Positions 1 to 8,308 are shown, numbered from the stretch's first letter. The stretch is 63,234 nt of DNA from an uncultured Acidimicrobiaceae bacterium (GCA_947259095.1 CAMYLA010000012.1:1-63234); one strand, 5' to 3'. A program made the numbers and translations. Notes: generated by a model from the letters alone, not told the origin.

Positions 1-366
1 GCATCCGCCGGCGGGTACGACGAGCCGCCGCCTCATGCCCTTGACGCCGCCATCACCTTCGCACCCGTCGGGTCGGTGGTGGTCGACGCGCTGCGGGCCA
101 CCGACCGGGGCGGCACGGTGGTGGTGAACGCGATCCACCTGGATGAGATCCCGGCGTTCGACTACGGGCTGCTCTGGCACGAGCGCGGCATGCGCAGCGT
201 GGCCAACGTGACGCGGCGGGACGCGACCGAGTTGTTGACAATGGCTCGCGAGATCCCCCTGGTGACCCATCATCAGGAGTTCGAGCTGGCTGACGCCAAC
301 CGGGCTCTGGCCGACCTGTCCGCCGGCCGCGTCAGTGGCGCCGCGGTGCTGGTACCACGCCACTGA
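1..366 (+). CDS. Zinc-type alcohol dehydrogenase, C-terminal part (5' truncated by window edge)
   Basis: The reading frame is open from base 1 and gives 121 residues of the C-terminal half of a medium-chain alcohol dehydrogenase. It contains the end of the cofactor-binding fold (GSVVVDALRATDRGGTVVVNAIH) written as a strand-turn-strand pattern, and the typical ending in which a helix leads to ALADLSAGRVSGAAVLVP, as in zinc-dependent alcohol dehydrogenases. The zinc ligands and the GXGXXG loop would lie upstream of the window and cannot be checked. The substrate is unknown. About 110 nt separate it from the heat-shock gene that follows, so the two are probably not one transcription unit by necessity. 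Confidence 0.8.
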   Translation, partial: ASAGGYDEPPPHALDAAITFAPVGSVVVDALRATDRGGTVVVNAIHLDEIPAFDYGLLWHERGMRSVANVTRRDATELLTMAREIPLVTHHQEFELADANRALADLSAGRVSGAAVLVPRH

Positions 367-474
367 ACGCTCGCGGGAACGGGCACCGACAACCCGTGAC
401 AGGACGGATCCGGAGTGCGATAGTCGAAGGAGGAGCGGCGACTTCGTTGCCGTCAACTGACAGGAGGAAGGCAG

Positions 475-912
475 ATGCTGCTGCAGAACGATCGATTTCG
501 CGACATGGACTATGTGCTGTCCCGGCTCGGCCGGACCGGGCCCGAGTACCTGACCATGCCGGTTGACGCCTACCGACGGGGCGAGGACGTTTGGGTGCAC
601 ATCGACCTTCCGGGTGTCACGGACGAGAACATCGAGATCAGCGTCGAGCGCAACGTGCTCACCGTGGCCGCGGAGCGCAACTGGCCGACCGAAGAGGGCG
701 ATGTGATGTATCTGAACGAACGTCCCCTCGGGACCTATCGTCGCCAGATCCACCTCGGTGACGGGCTCGATGCCGAGCGCATCGAGGCGCACAATGCCGA
801 CGGTGTCGTCACGCTGAGGATTCCGGTCGCCGAGCGGGCCAAGCCCCGCCGGATCGACGTGGTGACCACCAAGAAGCCGATCGAGACGACTGCCACCGAT
901 ACCACGGACTGA
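475..912 (+). CDS. Small heat shock protein, Hsp20/alpha-crystallin family
   Basis: This 145-residue protein is an ATP-independent holdase chaperone of the cytoplasm. The alpha-crystallin domain spans about residues 30-120: DLPGV at 44-48 and the conserved NADGVVTLRIPV stretch at 107-118. A short C-terminal tail carries RRIDV at 125-129, in the place of the I-x-I/V anchoring motif. The length is normal for the family. The ATG is preceded by a strong ribosome site, AGGAGGAAGGC, about 7 nt away. I see no CIRCE or HAIR operator in the 108 nt upstream, so the mode of heat control is not evident. The family call is secure. Confidence 0.93.
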   Translation: MLLQNDRFRDMDYVLSRLGRTGPEYLTMPVDAYRRGEDVWVHIDLPGVTDENIEISVERNVLTVAAERNWPTEEGDVMYLNERPLGTYRRQIHLGDGLDAERIEAHNADGVVTLRIPVAERAKPRRIDVVTTKKPIETTATDTTD

Positions 913-987
913 CCCGGCCTCGCCTCGCCGTAGAGGGCCTCTTCGGCCTCTTCGCCGCTGACGATCCGGGCCCCGGTCAGCGATGGC

Positions 988-2250
988 TTGATCGCCCCCG
1001 AGGTCAACAAGCTCATCGAGCAGACGCCGAGCAACCAGGTCTGTGTCGAGGTCCGCAACGGTGATCGGGTGCTGGGTATGCGCCAGGACGTCCCCGGGGG
1101 CCTGGTACCGGCCTCGAACCAGAAGCTGGTCACCACCTACGCCGCCCTGGGCATCCTCGGGCCCGACTTCACGTTCAACACCAGGGTCGTCGCCTCGGCG
1201 CCGGTGGTCGATGGTGTGCTCGACGGCGATCTTTACCTGGTCGGCGACGGCGATCCGTTCCTGTTCACCGATGGCTGGCTCGGACAATACGAGGAGATCG
1301 ACGGTCGGAACCACACCCGGTTGGAGACGTTGGCCGATGCGGTCGCTGCCACCGGCTTGACCAACATCACCGGTGCCGTCATCGGCGACGAGTCCATGTA
1401 CGACTCGGTGCGGTACGGCCCGTGGGACGCTCGGCTGATCACCCAGAAGCAGTCGGGGCCGATGTCGGCGTTGACGGTGAACGAGGGATTCGTGGACTGG
1501 CCCGACGATTTCCGGGACTCGTTCCGACCTCGGTCGGAGACCGACAACCCCCCGCTGCTCGGGGCCTCGGTGTTCGGCCAGCTGTTGCAGGAACGCAACA
1601 TCGGGGTCGGGGGAGGCGACGGGGTGGGCGTCGCCCCGGCCGCCGCGGTGGAGCTGGCCGCCGTTCCGTCGCCGCCGCTGCTGGACATCGTCACCCACAT
1701 CAACAGCTACAGCTCGAACATCGGCGCCGAGCTGCTGCTGAAGCGGATCGGGTTGGCGGGGCGGGGCGAAGCCAGCACCGAGGCCGGCGCAGCCGAGGTG
1801 GCCGCCTACCTGACCGAGCAGGGCATTCCGACGGCCGACGTCCAGGTACTCGATGGTTCCGGATTGGCGGAATCGAATCGGCTGACCTGCGCCGCACTGG
1901 CGGCCATCCTGGCCAGGAGCGGGCCGGAAAGTCCGCTCGGCGCCTCGCTGTCGATCGCCGGCAGTCGTGGGTCGCTGGTCAACCGTTTCGTCGACACCCC
2001 GGCCGCCGGCATGGTGCTGGCCAAGACCGGCACCCTGCGCGGGGTTCGGGCGCTGTCGGGCTTCGTCAACAGTTCGGTGGAGAGCGACATCGGGGCCTAC
2101 GTGACCTTCGCCTACGTCCTCAATGACGACGAGGTGATCGAGGACGGGGCGGTCGAAGCGCTGCAGGACCCGTTCGTCAGCGCCCTCACCGGGTACCCGG
2201 GCGGACCGCCGCTGAGCGAGTTGTCGCCGCTGGCTCCCGAACCCGGCTAG
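988..2250 (+). CDS. dacB: PBP4-type D-alanyl-D-alanine carboxypeptidase (S13), no visible signal peptide
   Basis: The enzyme trims pentapeptide side chains of peptidoglycan in the periplasm or wall zone. All three active-site boxes of penicillin-binding serine peptidases are present: SNQK at 43-46 (nucleophile Ser43), SSN at 242-244 and KTG at 346-348. Total length is 420 residues. The only in-frame start is TTG at 988, because an in-frame TAG lies at 931 and no ATG or GTG follows it. No Shine-Dalgarno stands before it. The product begins directly in the mature domain and lacks the signal peptide that this extracytoplasmic family needs. Either the 5' end was lost in a small deletion after the Hsp20 gene, or a sequencing error hides it. 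Confidence 0.85.
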   Translation: MIAPEVNKLIEQTPSNQVCVEVRNGDRVLGMRQDVPGGLVPASNQKLVTTYAALGILGPDFTFNTRVVASAPVVDGVLDGDLYLVGDGDPFLFTDGWLGQYEEIDGRNHTRLETLADAVAATGLTNITGAVIGDESMYDSVRYGPWDARLITQKQSGPMSALTVNEGFVDWPDDFRDSFRPRSETDNPPLLGASVFGQLLQERNIGVGGGDGVGVAPAAAVELAAVPSPPLLDIVTHINSYSSNIGAELLLKRIGLAGRGEASTEAGAAEVAAYLTEQGIPTADVQVLDGSGLAESNRLTCAALAAILARSGPESPLGASLSIAGSRGSLVNRFVDTPAAGMVLAKTGTLRGVRALSGFVNSSVESDIGAYVTFAYVLNDDEVIEDGAVEALQDPFVSALTGYPGGPPLSELSPLAPEPG

Positions 2251-2319
2251 CCGGCCCGACCGATTCTTTGGTCCCGGACCCAGCGCCGATCTGCAACCGT
2301 GACTAGCGTCATTCTTGCT

Positions 2320-2934
2320 ATGCCCACTCTTCCCCAATTCCCGTTGAATTTGGTACTGTTCCCAACGATGGTGCTGCCGCTCCACGTGTTCGAACCCCGC
2401 TATCGGGCCATGGTCCACGACATCTTGGAGGGTGACCGCAAGTTCGGTGTCGTCTTGATCGAGAAGGGCCCCGACACCGGTGGCGGTGACGTTCGGTCCT
2501 CGTTCGGCACCGTGGCCCGGGTGCTGGAAGCCGAGGAGTTCGAAGACGGACGCTGGGCGCTGATCACCGTTGGCGGCGAGCGTTTCAAGGTCAAGGACTG
2601 GCTTGTCGACGCCCCATACCCGGTTGCCGACATCGAGCCATGGCCCGACGAGGGCGGGCGGCCACTCGACGGCGAGGACTTCGACCGGGTGCTGGCCAAG
2701 TTCCGTCGCTGCGTTGCCCTGGCATCGGAGGCCGGCGTCGACATCGGCCGGGTCCCGGACACCCTCGACAGCGGCGAGCTCGGCACCATGCAGATGGCGG
2801 CCATGATGCCGGTCGACGCATTCGACAAGCAGCGGCTGCTGGCCGCCCCCGATGCCGCAACCCGCTTGACGCTGCTGGAGACGACGATCAATGACACGCT
2901 GGAACTGGTCGAGGTCCGTCTCCGGGGAGGCTGA
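2320..2934 (+). CDS. LON peptidase substrate-binding domain protein
   Basis: The 204-residue product matches the N-terminal substrate-binding domain of Lon protease standing alone, without ATPase or protease parts. The hallmark opening PLNLVLFPTMVLPLHVFEPRY is present in the first 30 residues, and a helical C-terminal half follows (about 120-204). Such stand-alone proteins are common in actinobacteria; their role is not settled, with adaptor or protein-quality functions proposed. I chose ATG 2320 over GTG 2299 because the ATG puts the conserved MPTLPQFPL start at residue 1. A TAGCGT box at 2304-2309 could serve as a -10 element close to it. Confidence 0.88.
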   Translation: MPTLPQFPLNLVLFPTMVLPLHVFEPRYRAMVHDILEGDRKFGVVLIEKGPDTGGGDVRSSFGTVARVLEAEEFEDGRWALITVGGERFKVKDWLVDAPYPVADIEPWPDEGGRPLDGEDFDRVLAKFRRCVALASEAGVDIGRVPDTLDSGELGTMQMAAMMPVDAFDKQRLLAAPDAATRLTLLETTINDTLELVEVRLRGG

Positions 2935-3077
2935 GGTAGCGGTCGACGGTGCCCCTCGGTGCCCCGGCGCCAGGACGTTGCCCGAAGAGGCCCCGAATCG
3001 GTCGTCGATGCACCTACACTTGCGTACTCGCCCCGGCGTTGGTGCCGGTGGTTCGACGATCAGCGAAAGGAGAGCCG

Positions 3078-3395
3078 GTGTCGACGAGCAACCCCCTCGA
3101 GGGTGCCCAGGAAATCCAGCAGATGCTGGTCGACTACGCCAAGCAGGAGACGATCCTCCCGCTGAAGCAGCTCGGCCGTTACCTCGGTCTTGGGATCGGC
3201 GGGTCGATCGTGATGGCCTTCGGTGTGTTCTTCGTCGGTCTGGCCACCCTCCGGCTCCTTCAGTCGATCGATACTTTCGCCGGGGGGTCGTGGATGTCGA
3301 CCTTGCCCTATGTGGCGACGATCTTCGTGCTGCTGTTGGCGATCGGCTTGATCTACCTCACCCTCTCCAGGGCCAAAAAGAAAGTGCTGGCATGA
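3078..3395 (+). CDS. Small membrane protein with two transmembrane helices (holin-X/DUF1469-like)
   Basis: This 105-residue protein has an amphipathic N-terminus (LEGAQEIQQMLVDYAKQE), a first hydrophobic segment at about 42-68 and a second at about 77-98, then a basic AKKK end, suggesting the C-terminus faces the cytoplasm. The pattern resembles the small actinobacterial phage-holin-family or DUF1469 membrane proteins, but no catalytic motif is visible. GTG 3078 is chosen because AAAGGAG lies 6 nt upstream; a longer frame reaching back to 2949 has no such site. Its stop overlaps the next start (ATGA), so it is translationally coupled to the next two small genes. Function is unknown. Confidence 0.75.
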   Translation: MSTSNPLEGAQEIQQMLVDYAKQETILPLKQLGRYLGLGIGGSIVMAFGVFFVGLATLRLLQSIDTFAGGSWMSTLPYVATIFVLLLAIGLIYLTLSRAKKKVLA

Positions 3396-3601
3396 CTGAA
3401 ACCGCAGCGATCACTCCGGCCGATATCGAGGCCAAGTTCCGAGATATCCAGGGCCAGGTCGATGTGGTGGCCGAGGACAGCAGGAAAAAGATGGCCATCG
3501 CCGGCTCGGCGATCTCGCTCATCATCTTGATGCTGGTCTATGTGATGGGCCGGCGGTCGGGCAAGCGGATGAGTTCTGTGGTCGAGATTCGCCGCCTCTG
3601 A
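3392..3601 (+). CDS. Small single-helix membrane protein
   Basis: The product has 69 residues: a soluble charged part (ITPADIEAKFRDIQGQVD, 7-24) followed by one transmembrane helix at about 37-53 ending in RRSGKR, so probably N-out or tail-anchored with a basic cytoplasmic end. ATG overlaps the stop of the preceding gene in an ATGA arrangement, and its own TGA overlaps the ATGATG of the next gene. This spacing makes the three genes one translational unit. I do not recognise a named family. Confidence 0.7.
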   Translation: MTETAAITPADIEAKFRDIQGQVDVVAEDSRKKMAIAGSAISLIILMLVYVMGRRSGKRMSSVVEIRRL

Positions 3602-3867
3602 TGATGCAACGTCTGCTGCTCTGGGCCGTTCGGTCATACATCGGAGCCGGCTCGAACGCCTGGATCTACACCTCGGCCGCCCAGTTGGGCCTTCGTATGG
3701 TTCGGTCGGTGCGGGGGCGGCGCTGGGTGGTGGAGCGGCTGTCGATCGCTCCGGGGCAGATCGTCATGATCGATCATCTACGAATCTCGCACAAGCAGCA
3801 GATGAAGGACATCAAGCGGGAGAAGAAGCAGTCGAAGCGGGCCGCCCGCAAGCTAGCCAAGCAGTAG
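3601..3867 (+). CDS. Small basic protein, unknown function
   Basis: An 88-residue protein whose start overlaps the stop of the preceding gene. The first half is moderately hydrophobic with aromatic residues (LLLWAVRSYIGAGSNAWIYT) and could associate with the membrane. The last 25 residues are strongly basic and helical (KDIKREKKQSKRAARKLAKQ), suggesting contact with nucleic acid or membrane phosphate. It is the third member of the coupled cluster 3078-3867, which lies just before the tRNA thiolation operon. No family was recognised. Confidence 0.65.
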   Translation: MMQRLLLWAVRSYIGAGSNAWIYTSAAQLGLRMVRSVRGRRWVVERLSIAPGQIVMIDHLRISHKQQMKDIKREKKQSKRAARKLAKQ

Positions 3868-3958
3868 TCGGCCTTCCCTCCGTCGAGCCGGCCCATGGCC
3901 GAATCGCAAATCGGTGGGAACGGCCAAAGATCGGGCCCGGCGCTGGCATGCTGAGAGG

Positions 3959-4159
3959 GTGAAGGTACGACTACGGAACCCAAACCGGGACGTCCAGTTC
4001 CCCGGCCCCATCTCGGTGGTCAAATTGCTCAGGCAACTCGACCTCAACCGCGAATCGGTCCTGGTGATTCGTGGCGGCACGCTGGTTCCCGGCGACGCCG
4101 TTCTCGACGACGACGATCAGGTGGAGATCCGACCGGTGATCAGCGGAGGAGCACGGTGA
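3959..4159 (+). CDS. MoaD/ThiS-like sulfur carrier, TtuB-type
   Basis: The 66-residue beta-grasp protein fits the ThiS/MoaD fold, whose members carry sulfur as a C-terminal thiocarboxylate on Gly-Gly. The conserved core (LLRQLDLNRESVLVIRGG, 24-40; GDAVLDDDDQVEIRPVISGG, 45-64) is clear. The next gene, which it overlaps, is a TtuA-like thiolase, so the natural reading is that this is its sulfur donor, as TtuB is in Thermus. An oddity is that Gly63-Gly64 are followed by Ala-Arg, so the di-glycine is not terminal as written. The bases coding for that end also form the ribosome site of ttuA. GTG 3959 is preferred to upstream starts because it begins at the first beta strand. Confidence 0.8.
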   Translation: MKVRLRNPNRDVQFPGPISVVKLLRQLDLNRESVLVIRGGTLVPGDAVLDDDDQVEIRPVISGGAR

Positions 4160-5187
4160 AGTGTCGGGTCTGCCGCCTGCCGGCGGTCATCGATGTTCGC
4201 CGCCACAACGCCAACTTCTGTGCCGAGCACTTCCTTCGCTACTGCCGCCAGCAGGTCGAACGGGCGATCTCGGCGTTCGACATGCTGTCGGAGGGGGAGC
4301 GGGCGCTGGTTGCGGTCTCGGGCGGCAAGGACAGCCTGGCGATCTGGGACCTGCTCGTCGAGGCCGGTTTCGAGGCCGACGGCCTCTACGTCGGGCTCGG
4401 CATCGGGGAGTACTCCGATCGCTCGGCCGACCACGCCCGCGCCTTCGCCGAGGCTCGGGGGCTGCGGTTGCTCGAGATCGATCTCCGCGATGATCACGGG
4501 TACGACGTGCCGACTGCGGCGGTTGCGACCAAGCGGGTGCCGTGCTCGGCCTGCGGGTTGTCGAAGCGGCATGTCTTCGATCGGGCCGCCATCGACGGCG
4601 GCTACGACGCCCTGGTGACCGGGCACAACCTCGACGACGAGGCGGCGGTGCTGTACGGCAACGTGCTGCGGTGGCAGACCGACTACCTGGCCCGGCAACG
4701 ACCGGTGCTGCCGGCGGAGCAGGGGTTCCCCCGCAAGATCAAACCGCTGGTCCGGCTGTCAGAGCGCGAGACCGCGGCGTACTGCGTGCTGCAGGGCATC
4801 GACTATCTGGTCGAGGAATGCCCGATGGCGGTAGGCAACAAGCACCTGCTGTACAAGGATGCCCTCAACGACATGGAGCAGAAGTCGCCGGGCTCGAAGG
4901 CCGAGTTCTACTTCGGTTTCCTGGCCAGGGCGGTCGACCGGTTCGACAACCCCGATTCCGGTCGGTCCGTGCTCGGTGCCTGCCACCGATGCGGCAGTCC
5001 TGCCGAATCCGATCTGTGTGCGTTCTGCCGTTTGGCCGAACGTTCCTCCCGCGCCGATCCGGTTCCGGTCGAGTTCGTGCTGCCGAAAGCCAGACACCGC
5101 AGGCGTCGCGGCGAGCGGAGCCCGTCGGCCGAGGCCGGGCCGCCAACCGCCACCGTGTCGCCACAATCGAATGGACCTGCCACGTGA
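4156..5187 (+). CDS. ttuA: tRNA 2-thiolation enzyme, TtuA/Ncs6 family
   Basis: This 343-residue PP-loop ATPase adenylates a uridine in tRNA and replaces its 2-oxygen by sulfur. An N-terminal zinc finger (Cys3, Cys6, Cys22, His25) is followed by the PP-loop SGGKDS at 55-60. Cys130, Cys133 and Cys222 occupy the positions of the [4Fe-4S] ligands known for Thermus TtuA, and a C-terminal zinc ribbon has Cys276, Cys279, Cys288 and Cys291. The disordered tail after 300 is basic. GTG start; it overlaps the sulfur carrier before it (GTGA) and the methyltransferase after it (GTGA). The family is secure. Whether the target is U54 (TtuA), U34 or C32 is inferred from the neighbours, which favour U54. Confidence 0.9.
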   Translation: MKCRVCRLPAVIDVRRHNANFCAEHFLRYCRQQVERAISAFDMLSEGERALVAVSGGKDSLAIWDLLVEAGFEADGLYVGLGIGEYSDRSADHARAFAEARGLRLLEIDLRDDHGYDVPTAAVATKRVPCSACGLSKRHVFDRAAIDGGYDALVTGHNLDDEAAVLYGNVLRWQTDYLARQRPVLPAEQGFPRKIKPLVRLSERETAAYCVLQGIDYLVEECPMAVGNKHLLYKDALNDMEQKSPGSKAEFYFGFLARAVDRFDNPDSGRSVLGACHRCGSPAESDLCAFCRLAERSSRADPVPVEFVLPKARHRRRRGERSPSAEAGPPTATVSPQSNGPAT

Positions 5188-6068
5188 CCGACCACGCCCC
5201 GCCAAAAGCCACCTCGACCGCGACCGGGCCGGGGGCGGCCCCGGTCGACGATGCAGTCGAGCAGGACGGGCAACCGAGCCCGGCGGCCCTCAAACCGTTG
5301 GCCACCGGCGACCTGGTCCTCCTGGTCGACCACAAGAAGCGCCGTTACCTGGTGCGGCTGGAGACCGGGGCCGAGTTCCAGACCCACGCAGGGGTGGTTC
5401 CCCACAACGATTTGATCGGCCGTCCGGAGGGCGCAGGCGTCGCCAGCACTCGGGGTCAGAAATTCCAGGCCTACCGGCCGACCCTGAGCGACTACATCCT
5501 GGCCATGCCTCGAGGTGCCCAGGTGATCTATCCCAAGGACATCGGCCCCATGCTGCTGCTGGCCGACATCGAACCGGGGTGCCGGGTCTTCGAGTCCGGG
5601 GTCGGTTCCGGGGCGCTGTCGATGGCCATGCTCCGGGCCGGGGCCCACATCACCGGCTACGAGCTGCGGGAGGACTTTGCGGCTCGGGCCGCCAAGAACG
5701 TGGCCGAGTTCCTGGGCCCCGATGCGCTGGCCGGCTACGACGTCCACATCCGCGACGCCTATGAAGGCATCGAACACGGCGGATTCGACCGGATCGTGCT
5801 CGACCTGCCGGAGCCCTGGAAGGTGGTCCCCAGGATCGGCACTGCGCTGCGACCGGGCGGCATCTTCTTGTCATACAGCCCGTCGATCACCCAGGTCATG
5901 CAGGTCCGCCGGGCGCTCGACGGAGCGGGCTTCGCCGAGGCGTCGTCGATCGAGGTGTTGAACCGGGGTTGGCACATCGACGGAGCCGCGGTCAGGCCCG
6001 ACCACCGCATGGTGGCCCACACCGGGTTCCTCACCCGAGCCAGGCTGCTGGCGCCGGCCGGCGGCTGA
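5184..6068 (+). CDS. trmI: tRNA (adenine-58-N1)-methyltransferase TrmI
   Basis: The 294-residue SAM-dependent enzyme makes 1-methyladenosine at position 58 of the tRNA T-loop. A variable N-terminal tail (1-37) precedes the small beta domain (GDLVLLVDHKKRRYLVRLETG, about 42-62) typical of actinobacterial TrmI. The SAM motif VFESGVGSGALSM (about 138-150) and the catalytic-site DLPEPWKVV follow. GTG 5184 is set by the overlap with the TtuA stop. In Thermus the m1A58 made by TrmI promotes 2-thiolation of T54 by TtuA, so the three overlapping genes make biochemical sense as one operon. Confidence 0.92.
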   Translation: MTDHAPPKATSTATGPGAAPVDDAVEQDGQPSPAALKPLATGDLVLLVDHKKRRYLVRLETGAEFQTHAGVVPHNDLIGRPEGAGVASTRGQKFQAYRPTLSDYILAMPRGAQVIYPKDIGPMLLLADIEPGCRVFESGVGSGALSMAMLRAGAHITGYELREDFAARAAKNVAEFLGPDALAGYDVHIRDAYEGIEHGGFDRIVLDLPEPWKVVPRIGTALRPGGIFLSYSPSITQVMQVRRALDGAGFAEASSIEVLNRGWHIDGAAVRPDHRMVAHTGFLTRARLLAPAGG

Positions 6069-6085
6069 GGGCCCCGGCCCGGCGT

Positions 6086-7411
6086 TCAGTCCAGCCAGGA
6101 GGCAGCCGAGCCCCGCTGCACCTCGTTGAACCTGCTGGCGAAGCTGGGCCCCAGGGAGGTCTTGCGGGGCCCGGAGAACCCGAACAGGAACTGCGCCACC
6201 CGCCGGATCTGGATCTCCTCCGACCCTTCGGTGATCCGGTAACGCCGGTGATGGCGGTAGATGTGCTCGAACGGCATGTGACGGCTGTAGCCGATGCCAC
6301 CATGGGTCTGGATGGCCTGGTCGGAGGCCTGGCAGACCAGCCGATTGGCCCGGTAGTTGCACATTGCGACCTTGTCGGAGATGAACATCGGGTCGACGCC
6401 CTGGTCCATCTCCCACGCCGTCTTCCGAACCAGTTGGCGGATCATCTCGGCCTCGGTGTGCATCTCGGCCAGCGGCCACTGGATGGCCTGGTTGAGCGAG
6501 AGGGGCTTGCCGAACGGCGTGCGTTCCCTGGCGTACTTGACCGACTCGTCGATGCAGTACTGCGATGCCCCGACCCCCGAGGCGGCCTGACGGATGCGGT
6601 TCTCGTGGACGAAGGTCTGGGCCACCGCCAAACCCCGGCCCTCGTCGCCGAGCATCGTCGAGTCCGCGACCCGCACGTCGGTCAGGGTGACCTCGGCGTG
6701 GTCGGTCGGCATGTTGAAAGTCCACCACATGAACTCGACGTTGAACCCAGGCGTCTCGACCGGGACGATGAAGCAGCTGATCCCCTCGGAATCGCCGGGG
6801 TCACCGGACGTCCTGGCGAACACGTAGTCGTGGGTTGCGGCGTGCATCCCGGTGTTCCACCGTTTTGCGCCGTTGATGACCCACTCGTCGCCGTCCCGGT
6901 AGGCGGTCGTCTCCATCCAGGTGGCGTCCGAGCCGTGCAACGGTTCGGTCAGACCGAAGCCGATCCTCGCCTCGCCGGCCAGCATCTTCGGCACCCAGTG
7001 CTCCTTCTGCTCGGCGGTGCCGTAGAGGTCCATCATCAGCACGGTCGGAAAGTTGCCGACGACCGAGCTCTCGTTCTGCAGGTCGTTGTGCAGCCCCAAC
7101 CCCTTGGCCGCCAGATGCTCCCGGATGATGGCCATACCCAGGTTCGAGCCATCGCTGCCACCGAACTTCTTTGGCAGGTGGTACCGGAGGAAACCGGCGG
7201 CGTCGGCCCGTCGTCGCATCTCCCGCAGCAGGTTCTCCCACTCGGCGTTCGGCCAGCCGTCGCGCTCGAAATCGGTGCGGGCCCACTCCCGACGGTGATC
7301 GAAGAAACGAATGTTGTCGTCCTGGCGTTCGAGGGGCTTGATCTCGTCCTCGATGAAGGTGTCGATCTGATCGAGCAGAGCCTGGATTTCCTGAGGTACG
7401 GCAAAGTCCAT
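6086..7411 (-). CDS. Acyl-CoA dehydrogenase
   Basis: A 441-residue FAD flavoenzyme that introduces the alpha-beta double bond in an acyl-CoA. It shows the FAD-contact segment IGFGLTEPLHGSDAT, the family signature ERTPFGKPLSLNQAIQWPLAEM and a C-terminal catalytic base in ITEGSEEIQ (Glu395). The N-terminus with an insertion (RQDDNIRFFDHRREWARTDF) is typical of the longer actinobacterial acyl-CoA dehydrogenases related to ACAD10/11, so the substrate may be other than a plain fatty acid. It is convergent with trmI, with 17 nt between them. Start ATG with a GGGCGCAAC leader gives only a weak ribosome site. Confidence 0.92.
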   Translation of the reverse strand: MDFAVPQEIQALLDQIDTFIEDEIKPLERQDDNIRFFDHRREWARTDFERDGWPNAEWENLLREMRRRADAAGFLRYHLPKKFGGSDGSNLGMAIIREHLAAKGLGLHNDLQNESSVVGNFPTVLMMDLYGTAEQKEHWVPKMLAGEARIGFGLTEPLHGSDATWMETTAYRDGDEWVINGAKRWNTGMHAATHDYVFARTSGDPGDSEGISCFIVPVETPGFNVEFMWWTFNMPTDHAEVTLTDVRVADSTMLGDEGRGLAVAQTFVHENRIRQAASGVGASQYCIDESVKYARERTPFGKPLSLNQAIQWPLAEMHTEAEMIRQLVRKTAWEMDQGVDPMFISDKVAMCNYRANRLVCQASDQAIQTHGGIGYSRHMPFEHIYRHHRRYRITEGSEEIQIRRVAQFLFGFSGPRKTSLGPSFASRFNEVQRGSAASWLD

Positions 7412-7684
7412 GTTGCGCCCTTTCCTGTGGCACCAGCGTGATGGAGCAGCCCGAGTGTGTCCTCGGCCGCTGCTTGCGTGTCCGGTTCATCGGCCGTTCG
7501 CCGACCCGGCCGATACTATGCCGAGACCCTCCCAGAGGACGAAAACCGCTCCCGTCGCGGCCGGTGCTGGGATTGGCCCCGGCCGTCGGTCCGGTACTCG
7601 GCCGTGCCACCATTTCCGAGCACCGCTGCCCTAGAATCGGTGCGTCGTTGACGACGGCGACCCCCGGCAACCGTTGGAGCATTC

Positions 7685-8176
7685 GTGCTGGACAGAGTGG
7701 AAAGAAGCGATGTGCTCAACGCCTCGGCGCTGGCCATCGTGCTGCTGCTCCTCGGTTTCGTGATCCTCAACGTCGTCGATCGCCTCGGCGAGTCGGTCGA
7801 CGAAGGGCTGTGGGCGTCCACCGGCACCGAGGAGCTGGACGATCTCGAGGTGATCGGCAGCCCGTTCCTCCGGCCGCCGAACGAGGTGAGCGTCCGGGTC
7901 GGGAACGGGTCGGACGGTCGTCAGGGGCTTGCCGGCCAGGCCACCAGCAGGTTGCAGAGCGCAGGCTACGGGGTCCTCGATCCGAAGAACAAGGAGGGCT
8001 TGGCGATCGACGAGAGTTTCATCTACTACATCGACGGCTTCAAGATCGACGCCATCCAGGTCGCCACGCTGCTCAACATCGTCGAGAGTCGGGTTCGGCC
8101 ACTGCTGGACAACCCCGGTGTTCCGACCGAGGGGGCCGATGTGATCGTGGTCCTCGGCCAGGACGCCGACTTCTAG
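7685..8176 (+). CDS. Membrane-anchored LytR_C-domain protein
   Basis: A 163-residue protein with a single N-terminal transmembrane helix (about 11-32) followed by an exported domain. From about residue 62 the sequence VSVRVGNGSDGRQGLAGQATSRLQSAGY matches the LytR cell-envelope C-terminal domain (LytR_C), found alone or behind LytR-CpsA-Psr phosphotransferases and thought to act in cell-wall assembly. GTG start with GGAG 7 nt upstream. In the 273 nt before it I see a TAGAAT box at 7632-7637, a fair -10 element. No other gene is visible there. Confidence 0.82.
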   Translation: MLDRVERSDVLNASALAIVLLLLGFVILNVVDRLGESVDEGLWASTGTEELDDLEVIGSPFLRPPNEVSVRVGNGSDGRQGLAGQATSRLQSAGYGVLDPKNKEGLAIDESFIYYIDGFKIDAIQVATLLNIVESRVRPLLDNPGVPTEGADVIVVLGQDADF

Positions 8177-8308
8177 CGGTCTGTCGCCGATACCGGGGGG
8201 TCATTTTGGCGTCAGACCACGAGCCCCTCCAGCGATTGACCGGCCGGCCGCTCGAACTCAGCCTCGTCCTCGTGCTCGGCCCAGCCGCCTGGCCTCGGCC
8301 GTCTGGCG

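Noticed and set aside
4542..5183. Upstream extension of the TrmI frame
   Set aside because: It overlaps the TtuA-like gene in another frame; the GTGA overlap at 5184 is the natural start.
5969..7441. Plus-strand frame of 490 codons opposite the acyl-CoA dehydrogenase
   Set aside because: It is the complement of a well-supported acyl-CoA dehydrogenase and has no domain pattern of its own.
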